A stretch of 64,000 nt of DNA from Stutzerimonas stutzeri (GTDB lineage: Bacteria; Pseudomonadota; Gammaproteobacteria; Pseudomonadales; Pseudomonadaceae), in assembly GCF_024448985.1 (NCBI RefSeq), contig NZ_JAMOII010000002.1:186001-250000 (forward strand). Direction: 5' to 3'. Under the pieces are notes generated by a model that was not told the origin of the DNA, made no database searches, and worked only from the letters and a program-made list of their open reading frames with translations. A program made the translations under genes and the position numbers. Positions 29,577-37,807 of the stretch are shown here, one piece after another. The stretch's first letter is position 1, and the number at the start of each line of letters is the position of its first letter.

Positions 29577-30140
29577 ATGCAGATAACCTTGGTACGCCAC
29601 GGCAGGCCCGACCACACTGCCGCGAGTTGGTGTACTCCAGCGCAGATGAAGGGCTGGATCGCCAACTACAACCAAGCGGATGTCATCGCCCACGAGCTGC
29701 CGGACGGTCTAGGTTTACTCGCTGAAAAAACCGGCGTCGTGGTCTGCAGCTCACTGTCGCGCTGCGTCCAATCGCGCGGGCACCTGGCTTGCGATTGCCG
29801 CCAGGAACCTGACCCGTTGTTTGCTGAGGCGCACTTGCCCTACCCGGATTGGTCGTTTCCACCTATGCCGTCTCGACTCTGGCGATTGCTGTTTCGCGGC
29901 GCCTGGTTCTTTGGTTTCGCCCGCCATACTGAGCCCATCAGCGAATCCAACCGGCGCGCCAGCGCGGCGGCGGAACGACTTATAGAACTTGCCGAGGCGC
30001 ATGGCAGTGTGCTGCTAATGGGCCACGGCATCATGAACATCCTCATCGCGAGGCAGTTGCGCAAGCGCGGCTGGGCAGGCCCACCTAACCTCGTCCTCAA
30101 GCGGTATTGGGAGCCGTGCAGCTATTACAAGGAAGATTGA
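29577..30140 (+). CDS. Histidine phosphatase family protein
   Basis: 187 residues. The phosphoglycerate-mutase-type signature LVRHGRPDH is at residues 5-13 with the nucleophilic histidine, and the second catalytic histidine is in LLMGHGIMN near the C-terminus. Substrate unknown; the family includes phosphatases of small phosphorylated metabolites. Start ATG 29577 puts the RHG motif at the usual distance. Confidence 0.83.
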   Translation: MQITLVRHGRPDHTAASWCTPAQMKGWIANYNQADVIAHELPDGLGLLAEKTGVVVCSSLSRCVQSRGHLACDCRQEPDPLFAEAHLPYPDWSFPPMPSRLWRLLFRGAWFFGFARHTEPISESNRRASAAAERLIELAEAHGSVLLMGHGIMNILIARQLRKRGWAGPPNLVLKRYWEPCSYYKED

Positions 30141-30227
30141 GACGCCTGCATCTTCGTCAAGAAGGCGAGTGACCCCTGATTGTTGCGATGAGGTATTGGA
30201 CTCGAATATGAGCTATCGCAACGTGGC

Positions 30228-30245
30228 TATAGCGAAAGGCTTACA
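30228..30245 (+). promoter_or_regulatory. Candidate GacA upstream activating site
   Basis: The right half is a perfect GCTTACA (30239-30245); the left half TATAGCG only partly matches the TGTAAGC expected for GacA boxes. It sits about 54-71 bases before the predicted start of the Rsm-like RNA, the spacing seen for rsmX/Y/Z promoters. Confidence 0.45.
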
Positions 30246-30299
30246 AGCGGCAGTGACGTTCAGCGCTATGCCTACCAACGGCCGAGGATTAATCTGTGC

Positions 30300-30409
30300 C
30301 AACTCTGAAGCGCAGGACGCGCTCAGGATCAAGGATGATCGACCACCGCCAGGATGGCATTCGAAAGGATTCGGAATGGTCAGGAAAAACCCGCTTCGGC
30401 GGGTTTTTT
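30300..30409 (+). ncRNA. Rsm-type (RsmX/Y/Z-like) small regulatory RNA
   Basis: A run of GGA motifs displayed in hairpin loops: AGCGC-AGGAC-GCGCT (30309-30323), GATCA-AGGA-TGATC (30327-30340), GCC-AGGAT-GGC (30348-30358), CGAA-AGGA-TTCG (30362-30373) and a final CAGGA (30381-30385). It ends in a strong terminator (30386-30409). This is the architecture of the GacA-controlled RNAs that sequester the translational repressor RsmA/CsrA. The 5' end is estimated from ATTAAT (30288-30293) as a -10. Length about 110 bases, like known RsmX/Y/Z. Which member it is cannot be told from sequence alone. Confidence 0.75.
30386..30409 (+). terminator. Rho-independent terminator of the Rsm-like RNA
   Basis: AAAACCCGC, loop TTCG, GCGGG then six T. 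No protein gene lies directly upstream on this strand that would need it, apart from the histidine phosphatase 246 bases away. Confidence 0.9.
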
Positions 30410-30463
30410 GTTGTCTGAAGAAACGTGACAGTTGCCGAGCCGGACAGCACTTTTCTCTAGACA

Positions 30464-30493
30464 AAAAAAGCCCCGCCGAAGCGGGGCTTTTTT
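30464..30493 (-). terminator. Rho-independent terminator of the cold-shock gene
   Basis: AAAAAAGCCCCGC, loop CGAA, GCGGGGCTTTTTT: symmetric, able to work on both strands, 12 bases beyond the cold-shock stop codon. Confidence 0.9.
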
Positions 30494-30504
30494 AATCAGG
30501 CGTC

Positions 30505-30717
30505 TTAAGCGACTTGAACCTGATCGGCCTGCATCCCTTTCTGACCTTTGGTGGCCATGAAAGAGACCGATTGGCCTTCGCTTAGGCTTTTGAAGCCAGC
30601 GCTTTCGATTGAGCGGTAGTGAACGAAAAGATCTTCGCTGCCATCAGTTGGGGTGATGAAGCCGAAGCCTTTTTCATCGTTGAACCATTTAACAGTGCCG
30701 TTTTGACGAGTAGACAT
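30505..30717 (-). CDS. Cold-shock domain protein (CspA family)
   Basis: 70 residues, a single cold-shock domain. RNP1 (GFGFITP) and RNP2 (LFVHYRSI) motifs are intact, so it should bind single-stranded RNA or DNA and act as an RNA chaperone. Its promoter region is AT-rich and the leader appears long (well over 100 bases), as in cold-inducible csp genes. Single-gene unit with its own terminator. Confidence 0.93.
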   Translation of the reverse strand: MSTRQNGTVKWFNDEKGFGFITPTDGSEDLFVHYRSIESAGFKSLSEGQSVSFMATKGQKGMQADQVQVA

Positions 30718-30917
30718 GATGTATCTCCAAGGTGGTTTTAAGACTGCGATGCTGATTTTTCAGCGTCGAGACTGAGAAGCGAGAAGCAAAACGAACCAGG
30801 GAGACGAAACAAAGAAACATCAAGCTGGGTGTCGAAGTGTTAATTGCGAAGCAGTGGGGGCGAATATACGCAGTTAACTAGGTAAGTACAGGATTTATAA
30901 TTTAATTTCCAAAAATG
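30718..30917 (-). promoter_or_regulatory. Long AT-rich leader and promoter region of the cold-shock gene
   Basis: About 140-200 bases without a gene upstream of the cold-shock ORF. On the minus strand a TATATT hexamer (30863-30868) could be a -10 giving a transcript start near 30858. A long untranslated leader is typical of cold-induced csp mRNAs; folding was not computed. Confidence 0.45.
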
Positions 30918-31211
30918 CTATTCGCTGAGGTCATTAATCCGCTCTAAACGGCTGTTAATCATAGGTATTAATTGGAGGGACCGCACGTCGGTTGGTGCAT
31001 GCACTAGTAGCGGCTTTGTATTCCTAGATAACCGCCACTGTCGATCAATGTCCTCTTGAATCAGATAGCGCTGAGATGTGAGCGCGGCATTGCCGAGCGG
31101 CTGTCCTGCTTTGACAGGCTGGATCGATGGCGTGACTTGACATATATACGGCCCGGTTCGCCAGCAAAAATCTGACGTTCCTCTCGCATCTACGCAAAAG
31201 CGAAAATCCAA
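30918..31211 (-). CDS. Possible small ORF or gene remnant
   Basis: An open frame of 97 codons from TTG 31211 to TAG 30918, just past the LysR stop codon. The translation (for instance SQRYLIQEDIDRQWRL and PMINSRLERINDLSE) looks protein-like and the DNA is visibly AT-richer than the surroundings, but there is no convincing ribosome site and no family was recognised. It could be a remnant of a transferred gene or chance. Confidence 0.22.
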   Translation of the reverse strand: MDFRFCVDARGTSDFCWRTGPYICQVTPSIQPVKAGQPLGNAALTSQRYLIQEDIDRQWRLSRNTKPLLVHAPTDVRSLQLIPMINSRLERINDLSE

Positions 31212-31216
31212 TCCGG

Positions 31217-32119
31217 CTATCGGTGCCTCGCAACCGCCACGATCTGTTCGATCAACCACTGCAGCGCGGCATCGCGTTCCCGCTGGGCGACGCTGGCTAT
31301 ATCCAGTTGGAAGGTACCGAGATCGAAGGGCAAGTCGAACAATTGCAGCGGCAACAGCGTGGCGAAATAGCGGGCCAGCTGGGTTGGCAGTACAGCCGCC
31401 AGGTCGCTGCTGGCGACGATATGCGCGGCCTGCAGGTAATTCGGTGTTGTGTAGACCAGTTCGCGGCTCAAGCCCCGTTCTTCCAGCCACTGATCAACCA
31501 TGCCGCGCGTCTGCCCGCCATGCACCCAGAGATGGCGCAGACGCAGGAAACTGTCCAGATCCAGCCCTTCACCCATTAGCGGATGATCCTTGCGCAGCGC
31601 AACCTGTAACGTCTCGCTGGCCCAGCGGCGGCGGTGAAAACGCGTCGGCACTTCGATAAAACGGCCCAGCGCCAGATCCAGCTCACCGTTATCCAGCGCC
31701 TCGGCCGGCAGCGTCGGGGTCAGGTGCTCAATCGCTAGCTGAATCCCCGGCGCCACCTTGGCCAGATGGGCCATCAGCGGCGGCATACAGATCAATTCAA
31801 CGTAGTCGGTGACGGCGATGGCGAAGCGCTGTCGGCTGGTTGCAGGGTCGAAAAAGTCACCGGCTTTGAGCGTGTGTTCGATCTGTTGCAGCGCATCGCG
31901 AATCGGCGCTTCAAGGCTCAGTGCGCGCGGCGTCGGTTGCATGGCACGACCCACGCGCACCAACAGCGGATCATCGAGCAGTTCGCGTAGGCGATTGAGT
32001 GCGTTGCTGACAGCCGGTTGGCTGAGCGATAGGCGTTCGGCCGCACGCGATACGTTGCGTTCACGCAACAAGGCGTCTAGCACGCGGAGCAGGTTGAGAT
32101 CGAAATTGTAGATATTCAT
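31217..32119 (-). CDS. LysR family transcriptional regulator
   Basis: 300 residues. The N-terminal winged helix-turn-helix is clear (LNLLRVLDALLRERNVSRAA, then LSQPAVSNALNRLRELL), followed by an effector-binding domain. The sequence is of the NodD/SyrM-like subgroup style. Divergent from the fatty-acid-oxidation-type operon (102 bp between starts), it most likely controls that operon; an analogous LysR sits next to a 3-hydroxyacyl-CoA dehydrogenase gene in P. aeruginosa (PA1627-PA1628, from memory). Start ATG 32119 is preferred over 32137. Confidence 0.87.
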   Translation of the reverse strand: MNIYNFDLNLLRVLDALLRERNVSRAAERLSLSQPAVSNALNRLRELLDDPLLVRVGRAMQPTPRALSLEAPIRDALQQIEHTLKAGDFFDPATSRQRFAIAVTDYVELICMPPLMAHLAKVAPGIQLAIEHLTPTLPAEALDNGELDLALGRFIEVPTRFHRRRWASETLQVALRKDHPLMGEGLDLDSFLRLRHLWVHGGQTRGMVDQWLEERGLSRELVYTTPNYLQAAHIVASSDLAAVLPTQLARYFATLLPLQLFDLPFDLGTFQLDIASVAQRERDAALQWLIEQIVAVARHR

Positions 32120-32220
32120 CGGATGAATCTGATACATCACAAGACTAAATTTCAAAAATAGTACCGTCTTCATCTAAGGTAGGTCTTCTGATTTTTTGCC
32201 TTGCGACGAGGACTGCTGCA

Positions 32221-33459
32221 ATGAGCCAAACCCGCTTCGATATCCAGACCGCCGCCGTGATCGGTGCGGGCACCATGGGCCGCGGTATCGTCATGAGCCT
32301 GGCCAACGCCGGCGTGCAGGTACTGTGGCTGGATAACAACCCCGAGATGCTGGAGCAGGCGCTGGGCGTGGTGGCTGACACCTACGCGCACAATGTGCGC
32401 CAGGGGCGCATTGACGAAGCTCAGGCGCAGGCGCGCCGGGCCTGCATCAGCAAGGCGGCGGATTATCAGGCGCTGGCCGATGTGGATCTGGTGATCGAAG
32501 CGGTCTATGAAAACCTGGAACTCAAGCAGAAGATCTTCCGCGAGCTGGACGGCATCGTGAAGCCGGCCGGCATCCTTGCGAGCAACACCTCAGCGCTGGA
32601 CATCGATGCCATTGCTGCCGTCACCGGCCGCCCAGAGCAAGTCGTGGGCCTGCACTTCTTCAGCCCGGCGCACATCATGAAATTGCTGGAAATCGTCCGC
32701 GGCGCGAAGACCTCGACAGCGGTGCTCGAGGCCTCCACCGCGCTCGGCAAGCGCATGGGCAAGGTCAGCGTGATCGCCGGCAACTGTCAGGGTTTCATTG
32801 GTAACCGCATGCTCGCCACGTACGTGCACGAGGCACGCATGATGCTACTCGAAGGTGCTTATCCGCATCAGGTGGATGCTGCGCTGCAGGGCTTTGGCTT
32901 CGCCATGGGGCCGTTCCGCATGTACGACGTGGTCGGCATCGACTTGGAATGGCGCGCCCGTGAACTGGCCGGCAAGGGCCAGGACGAGGCGGAAGTGCAG
33001 GTGGACAATCGCCTCTGCGAGATGGGCCGCTTCGGCCAGAAAGCGCGCATGGGCTATTACCGCTACGCTGAAGGCAGCCGCCAGGCCGAGCACGATCCAG
33101 AAGTGGACGTGCTGGTGCAGCGCGAGTCCGAGCGCCTCGGCTTCGAACGGCGCGATATTGGCGCCGAGGAAATTCTCGAGCGCTGCCTGCTGGCGCTGGT
33201 CAACGAAGGGGCAAAGATCCTCGAGGAAGGCATGGCCGAGTCCAGCACAGATATCGACACCGTCTACCTCAACGGCTATGGCTTCCCGGCGGAAATCGGC
33301 GGGCCGATGACTTGGGCCGACCGCCAGGGCTTGCCAGCCATTCGTGATCGTTTGATCGCATTGGCCGAACAGCACGGTGCGCACTGGCAGCCTGCCGAAT
33401 TGATCGACAGCCTGGCCACCCTGGGTGGTCGCTTCGTCGACTACAAGAAGGAGGCCTGA
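32221..33459 (+). CDS. 3-hydroxyacyl-CoA dehydrogenase
   Basis: 412 residues. N-terminal Rossmann motif AVIGAGTMGRGI, catalytic-region motifs SNTSALDI and GLHFFSPAHIMKLLEIV, then two C-terminal 3HCDH domains (GFIGNRMLATYVHEA; CLLALVNEGAKILEEG). It oxidises 3-hydroxyacyl-CoA with NAD+. Unlike FadB it lacks the hydratase domain. First gene of a four-gene run and only two bases before the acyl-CoA dehydrogenase gene. Confidence 0.92.
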   Translation: MSQTRFDIQTAAVIGAGTMGRGIVMSLANAGVQVLWLDNNPEMLEQALGVVADTYAHNVRQGRIDEAQAQARRACISKAADYQALADVDLVIEAVYENLELKQKIFRELDGIVKPAGILASNTSALDIDAIAAVTGRPEQVVGLHFFSPAHIMKLLEIVRGAKTSTAVLEASTALGKRMGKVSVIAGNCQGFIGNRMLATYVHEARMMLLEGAYPHQVDAALQGFGFAMGPFRMYDVVGIDLEWRARELAGKGQDEAEVQVDNRLCEMGRFGQKARMGYYRYAEGSRQAEHDPEVDVLVQRESERLGFERRDIGAEEILERCLLALVNEGAKILEEGMAESSTDIDTVYLNGYGFPAEIGGPMTWADRQGLPAIRDRLIALAEQHGAHWQPAELIDSLATLGGRFVDYKKEA

Positions 33460-33461
33460 GC

Positions 33462-35252
33462 ATGGAATACAAAGCTCCCCTGCGTGACATGCGCTTTGTG
33501 CTGCACGAGCTGTTCGACGCCAGCGCCCATTGCGAGCTGCTCGGCAACGGCCTCGACCGCGAGCTGATCGACGGCGTGCTGGAAGAAGCGGCGCGCTACA
33601 CCGGCGGCGAGATCGCACCGCTCAATCGCAATAGCGATGAAGAAGGCGTGACCCTGGAAAACGGCGAGGTGAAGACGCCGCAGGGCTTCGTCGAGGCCTA
33701 CCAGCAGTACGTCGACAACGGTTGGGCGAGCATGACCGGGCCGACCGAGTACGGCGGGCAGGGCTTCCCGCAGCTGGTCGCCTGTAACTTCCATGAGATG
33801 TTGATGGGCGCGTCGCTGTCCTTCCGTATTTACTCCGGCCTGACCGAGGGCGCGGTGCTGGCGCTGTACAAGCACGGCAGCGACGAGCTCAAGAACGCCT
33901 ATCTGGAAAAGCTGGTCAGCGGTAGCTGGAGCGGCACCATGTGCCTCACCGAGCCGCAGGCTGGCACCGACCTGGCCCTGCTGCGCACCAAGGCCGAACC
34001 TCAAGCGGACGGCAGTTACCGGGTCAGCGGCAGCAAGATCTTCATTTCCGGCGGCGAGCACGATATGAGCGAGAACATCGTGCATCTGGTGCTGGCGCGC
34101 CTGCCGGATGCGCCTGCCGGGGTGAAGGGCATCAGCCTGCTGCTGGTGCCCAAGTTCATCGCCAAGGCCGACGGCACGCCGGGCGAACGCAATGCGCTGA
34201 GCTGCGGCGCCATCGAGCACAAGATGGGCATCAAGGGCGCGGCCACTTGCGTGATGAACTTCGACGGTGCCACCGGCTGGGTCGTCGGTGAGCCGAATCA
34301 GGGCCTGGCCTGTATGTTCACCATGATGAACGACGCGCGTTTCCAGGTCGGTCTGCAAGGTCTCGGCATTGCTGAGCAGGCGTATCAGGGCTCGCTCGCT
34401 TACGCCCGCGAGCGCCTGCAATCCCGAGGACTTGCCGGTGCCCAGTATCCGGACAAGGCCGCTGACCCGATCATTGTCCACCCGGATGTGCGGCGCATGT
34501 TGCTGACGCAGAAGACCCTGGTCGAGGGCAGCCGCATGCTGGCGGCCTACACAGCGCGGCAATTGGATCTCGAGCATGGCCATCCCGAGCCAAGCGACCG
34601 CAAAGCCGCCAGCAAGCGCGCGGCGTTGCTCATTCCGATCGTTAAAGCTTTCTTTACCGACATGGGGCAGGAAGTCGCGAGCCTTGGCGTGCAGGTCTAC
34701 GGTGGGCACGGCTACATCCGTGAGTGGGGCATGGAGCAACTGATGCGCGACAGCCGCATCACCCAGCTTTACGAAGGTACCAATGGCATCCAGGCGCTGG
34801 ATTACATCCGGCGCAAGCTGCTCGGTGATGGCGGTGCAGAGCTGTCGGCCCTGCAGGCGGAGTTCAGCGAGGTTTGCGATCGCCAGATCGACCGGCCGGC
34901 GCTGCATGAGATGGCCAGCAAGGTACAGGCACGAATCGGCGAATGGCGCGAGCTGACCGCCGAAATCATTGCTGCGACCGGCCGCGACCCGCAGGAAATC
35001 GGTGCGGTGTCGGTGGATTTTCTGCAGTACTCGGCCTATGTCTTGTTGGCGGGCTTGTGGTTGCAGGCGGCGGCGCGCGCGCAGGATGCGCTGGAACAGG
35101 GCGCCGGGGAGGAGGCGTTCTACCAGGCCAAGCTGGCCAGTGCTGACTTCTATCTGCGCCGCGTGTTGCCGCGTGCCAGCGGTCATCGCGAGGCGATACA
35201 GGGTGGTGCTGATTGCTTGATGGCGCTGCCAGAGGCGGATTTTGCGTTTTGA
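33462..35252 (+). CDS. Acyl-CoA dehydrogenase with C-terminal extension
   Basis: 596 residues, longer than classical 380-residue members, of the PA1631/AidB-like class with a C-terminal helical extension (about 470-590). Visible are MCLTEPQAGTDLALL (FAD/substrate loop), VQVYGGHGYIREWGMEQ and the catalytic-glutamate region YEGTNGIQALD. It forms the 2-enoyl-CoA with FAD. Strong ribosome site AAGGAGG overlaps the end of the upstream gene, showing tight coupling. Confidence 0.92.
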   Translation: MEYKAPLRDMRFVLHELFDASAHCELLGNGLDRELIDGVLEEAARYTGGEIAPLNRNSDEEGVTLENGEVKTPQGFVEAYQQYVDNGWASMTGPTEYGGQGFPQLVACNFHEMLMGASLSFRIYSGLTEGAVLALYKHGSDELKNAYLEKLVSGSWSGTMCLTEPQAGTDLALLRTKAEPQADGSYRVSGSKIFISGGEHDMSENIVHLVLARLPDAPAGVKGISLLLVPKFIAKADGTPGERNALSCGAIEHKMGIKGAATCVMNFDGATGWVVGEPNQGLACMFTMMNDARFQVGLQGLGIAEQAYQGSLAYARERLQSRGLAGAQYPDKAADPIIVHPDVRRMLLTQKTLVEGSRMLAAYTARQLDLEHGHPEPSDRKAASKRAALLIPIVKAFFTDMGQEVASLGVQVYGGHGYIREWGMEQLMRDSRITQLYEGTNGIQALDYIRRKLLGDGGAELSALQAEFSEVCDRQIDRPALHEMASKVQARIGEWRELTAEIIAATGRDPQEIGAVSVDFLQYSAYVLLAGLWLQAAARAQDALEQGAGEEAFYQAKLASADFYLRRVLPRASGHREAIQGGADCLMALPEADFAF

Positions 35253-35355
35253 TTGGTGGTCACTGGCTGGTGACCGATGCGGTTGAGCTGTCCGGAAGCT
35301 CTTCCAACCCAGATCCTCCGCAACGAGGAGTTATTTCTTGAATCAGGAGGCACCG

Positions 35356-36519
35356 ATGCATCCGTTCAGCTTTGCCACAACCGCTCAATTGATTTGCGAG
35401 CCCGGCTCGTCGCGACGTTTGGCCAGCCTTTGCAAGGAGCGCGGGGCGCGCTCGGTATTGGTGGTGACCGATCCGGGCATTACCCGCTTCGGCCTGCTCG
35501 ATGAAGTGTTGCCGGGCTTCGATGAAGAAGGCCTGCAGGTCGCCGTCTACGACCAGGTGGTGGCTGACCCGCCGGAAAGCATCGTCCTGGCTGCGGTTGA
35601 GCAGGCAAAATCGGACAAAGCGGACCTCGTCATCGGGTTCGGTGGCGGCAGCTCGATGGATGTCGCCAAGCTGGTGGCATTGCTGGCGCACCCGAACTGC
35701 GCGCAGTCGCTGCAGGACATCTACGGCGTCGGCAATGCCAAGGGCCAGCGACTGCCGCTGATCCAGGTGCCGACTACCGCAGGTACCGGCTCGGAAGTTA
35801 CTCAGATCGCCATTATCACGACCGGCGAAACCACCAAGATGGGTGTCGTCTCGGCCCTGCTGCTGCCGGACTTGGCGCTGCTCGACGCCGATCTCACGCT
35901 TGGCCTGCCTCCGGCCGTCACCGCCGCGACCGGCATCGACGCCATGGTGCACGCCATCGAGGCGTACACCAGCGCGCTAAAAAAGAATCCGCTGTCCGAC
36001 CTGCTGGCTCGCGAGGCACTGCGCCTGCTTTCGGCCAACCTGCACGAGGCGGTGCACAACGGCGGCAATCGCGAGGCGCGCCAAGCGATGCTGCTCGGCG
36101 CCTGCCTCGCCGGCCAGGCCTTCGCCAACGCGCCGGTGGCGGCGGTGCATGCGCTGGCCTATCCGTTGGGTGGCAACTTCCATATTCCCCACGGCCTGTC
36201 CAATGCGCTGGTGCTGCCGCATGTGCTGCGCTTCAACGTCAGCGCGGCGACTACCCATTACGGCGAGCTGGCACCCATCGTGCTGGGTGAACGGCTGCGC
36301 AGCGACGATCCAGCAACCTTTGCCGATCAGTTGATCGAGGAACTTGGCGAGCTGAGTGCGCGTATGGGGCTGCCGACCCGCTTGCGCGACGCCGGCGTGC
36401 CGGAGGACATGCTGCCGCAACTGGCGAAGGAGGCGATGCTCCAGCAGCGATTATTGGTGAACAACCCGCGCGAAATCACCGAAGCCGATGCGCTAGCTAT
36501 CTACCGCGCCGCCTACTGA
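35356..36519 (+). CDS. Iron-containing alcohol dehydrogenase
   Basis: 387 residues, group III (Fe-dependent) ADH. NAD-binding GFGGGSSMDVAKL, PTTAGTGSEVTQI and the iron-binding histidines in HAIEAYTS, VHALAYPLGGNFHIPHGLSNAL are intact. Substrate not evident; it could reduce or oxidise an aldehyde/alcohol or hydroxy acid formed by the pathway. ATG 35356 with AGGAGG upstream is preferred over an in-frame TTG at 35338. Third gene of the operon. Confidence 0.9.
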   Translation: MHPFSFATTAQLICEPGSSRRLASLCKERGARSVLVVTDPGITRFGLLDEVLPGFDEEGLQVAVYDQVVADPPESIVLAAVEQAKSDKADLVIGFGGGSSMDVAKLVALLAHPNCAQSLQDIYGVGNAKGQRLPLIQVPTTAGTGSEVTQIAIITTGETTKMGVVSALLLPDLALLDADLTLGLPPAVTAATGIDAMVHAIEAYTSALKKNPLSDLLAREALRLLSANLHEAVHNGGNREARQAMLLGACLAGQAFANAPVAAVHALAYPLGGNFHIPHGLSNALVLPHVLRFNVSAATTHYGELAPIVLGERLRSDDPATFADQLIEELGELSARMGLPTRLRDAGVPEDMLPQLAKEAMLQQRLLVNNPREITEADALAIYRAAY

Positions 36520-36577
36520 TCTTAATGGCGCACCGCGCTTACCGCGCCGCGTCGACTTGCCTTCAAGGATTTGCCGA

Positions 36578-37021
36578 ATGGCCGAACAACCGCAGCACCT
36601 GCGCGACGATTACCGCCACTTCCAGCCGATCACCACGCGCTGGCACGACAATGATATCTATGGCCACGTAAACAACGTCGTTTACTACAGTTATTTTGAC
36701 AGCGCGGTGAACACCTATTTGATCGAGCGGGGCGGGCTGGACATCCATGAAGGCGAGGTGGTGGGCTTCGTCGTCAGTTCATCCTGCGATTACTTTGCGT
36801 CGATTGCCTTTCCCGATGCCCTGGAAGTTGGCTTGCGGGTCGGTAAGCTTGGCAACAGTTCGGTGCAGTATGAGTTGGCGATCTTCAAGGCAGGTGAGTC
36901 GCAGGCCTGCGCGGCGGGGCGCTTCGTCCATGTATTTGTAGATCGAGCCAGCAACCGGCCGACGCCGATCCCGAATGACTTGCGCCAGGCGCTGGAAGCG
37001 CTGTTGGTGGTGGCCGAATAA
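36578..37021 (+). CDS. 4HBT-type acyl-CoA thioesterase
   Basis: 147 residues, hotdog fold with the 4-hydroxybenzoyl-CoA thioesterase signature TRWHDNDIYGHVNNVVYYSY (catalytic Asp). It hydrolyses an acyl-CoA and would release the acid from the upstream dehydrogenases. RBS AAGGA precedes ATG 36578. Its stop codon lies within a family A REP palindrome, so the last codons (GCC GAA TAA) are part of the repeat. Confidence 0.87.
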   Translation: MAEQPQHLRDDYRHFQPITTRWHDNDIYGHVNNVVYYSYFDSAVNTYLIERGGLDIHEGEVVGFVVSSSCDYFASIAFPDALEVGLRVGKLGNSSVQYELAIFKAGESQACAAGRFVHVFVDRASNRPTPIPNDLRQALEALLVVAE

Positions 37022-37067
37022 TTCGGCCCTACGGTTTTTTCTACTGTAGGGCCGAACGTGTTCGACG
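37012..37067. repeat. REP-like inverted pair, family A
   Basis: Unit 1 (37012-37034) is GGCCGAATAATTCGGCC then CTACGG and overlaps the thioesterase stop codon; unit 2 (37046-37067) is GTAGGGCCGAACGTGTTCGA in inverted order. A T-run between them (37035-37040) could let the first hairpin work as a terminator. Confidence 0.8.
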
Positions 37068-37124
37068 TCGGGGCGCTGTTGTCGACAGAGGTCGAGTAAC
37101 GGATTTTAAGACTGATGTGCCGGC

Positions 37125-37583
37125 TCAGTCGTGATGCCGGTGCTTATGCTTGTGCTTGTAGTGGCCCTTGGCTTTACCCGGATGGTACCGACGGTCGTCG
37201 CGGTAACGGCGGTCGCTTCGATCGTCATCATCGCCGTAGGCATTGCCAACCGCGCCACCGGCGCCGCCACCCATGGCAGCGCCGATCAAACCGCCGGTGC
37301 TGCCACCGACACGCTGGCCAATCACGTTACCGCCTGCGGCACCCAGGCCGCCGCCGATAGCCGCTTCGGTGCGGCTGCGCTTGTCGGCGCCGACCATGCC
37401 GCCGGCCGCACCGCCTACGCCGGCGCCAATGGCAGCACCCGTCGAGCCGCCAAGATGTTCACCGACCACCGAGCCCAGGGCACCGCCCAACGCGCCGCCG
37501 ACAGCGGCTTCAGTGTTGCTTCCAGCAAAGGCGGCGCTGCTGAGCAGGCTCGCGGACAACAGCAGAATCGAGGAATACTTCAT
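37125..37583 (-). CDS. Glycine-zipper outer-membrane-type protein with His-rich tail
   Basis: 152 residues: signal peptide (1-20, SSAAFA), then repeated small-residue GxxxG patterns (AAVGGALGGALGSVVG and similar, about 25-115) typical of glycine-zipper proteins, then an Asp/Arg-rich linker and a C-terminal run rich in Lys and His (KHKHKHRHHD). Such proteins insert in or associate with the outer membrane; the histidine tail could bind metal. Function unknown. Confidence 0.78.
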   Translation of the reverse strand: MKYSSILLLSASLLSSAAFAGSNTEAAVGGALGGALGSVVGEHLGGSTGAAIGAGVGGAAGGMVGADKRSRTEAAIGGGLGAAGGNVIGQRVGGSTGGLIGAAMGGGAGGAVGNAYGDDDDRSDRRYRDDRRYHPGKAKGHYKHKHKHRHHD

Positions 37584-37807
37584 GGCGAACCTCTTGAATG
37601 GATGGCGCCGCGATGCTCACGTGGCGAGCGAAGCTTGCGCAAGTGTTCACCGATGAAAGGCATGACGGGGTTCTCGTTCCGTAACTTTTTGATTTAACAA
37701 GGGAACTTGTGACAAGCGAGACGGTATCCAGCTGCTTGGCCATGACCGCAAAGGGTAGGAAATCAGCGAATCGACGCATCCGGTAGCAGATGCTTTTGCG
37801 CTTGGAC

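Noticed and set aside
30169-30495. 108-codon ORF on the plus strand between the histidine phosphatase and cold-shock genes
   Set aside because: It runs through two terminators and the Rsm-like RNA, has no ribosome site and a composition unlike a protein.
33441-35186. 581-codon ORF antisense to the acyl-CoA dehydrogenase
   Set aside because: Shadow frame of a well-defined gene.
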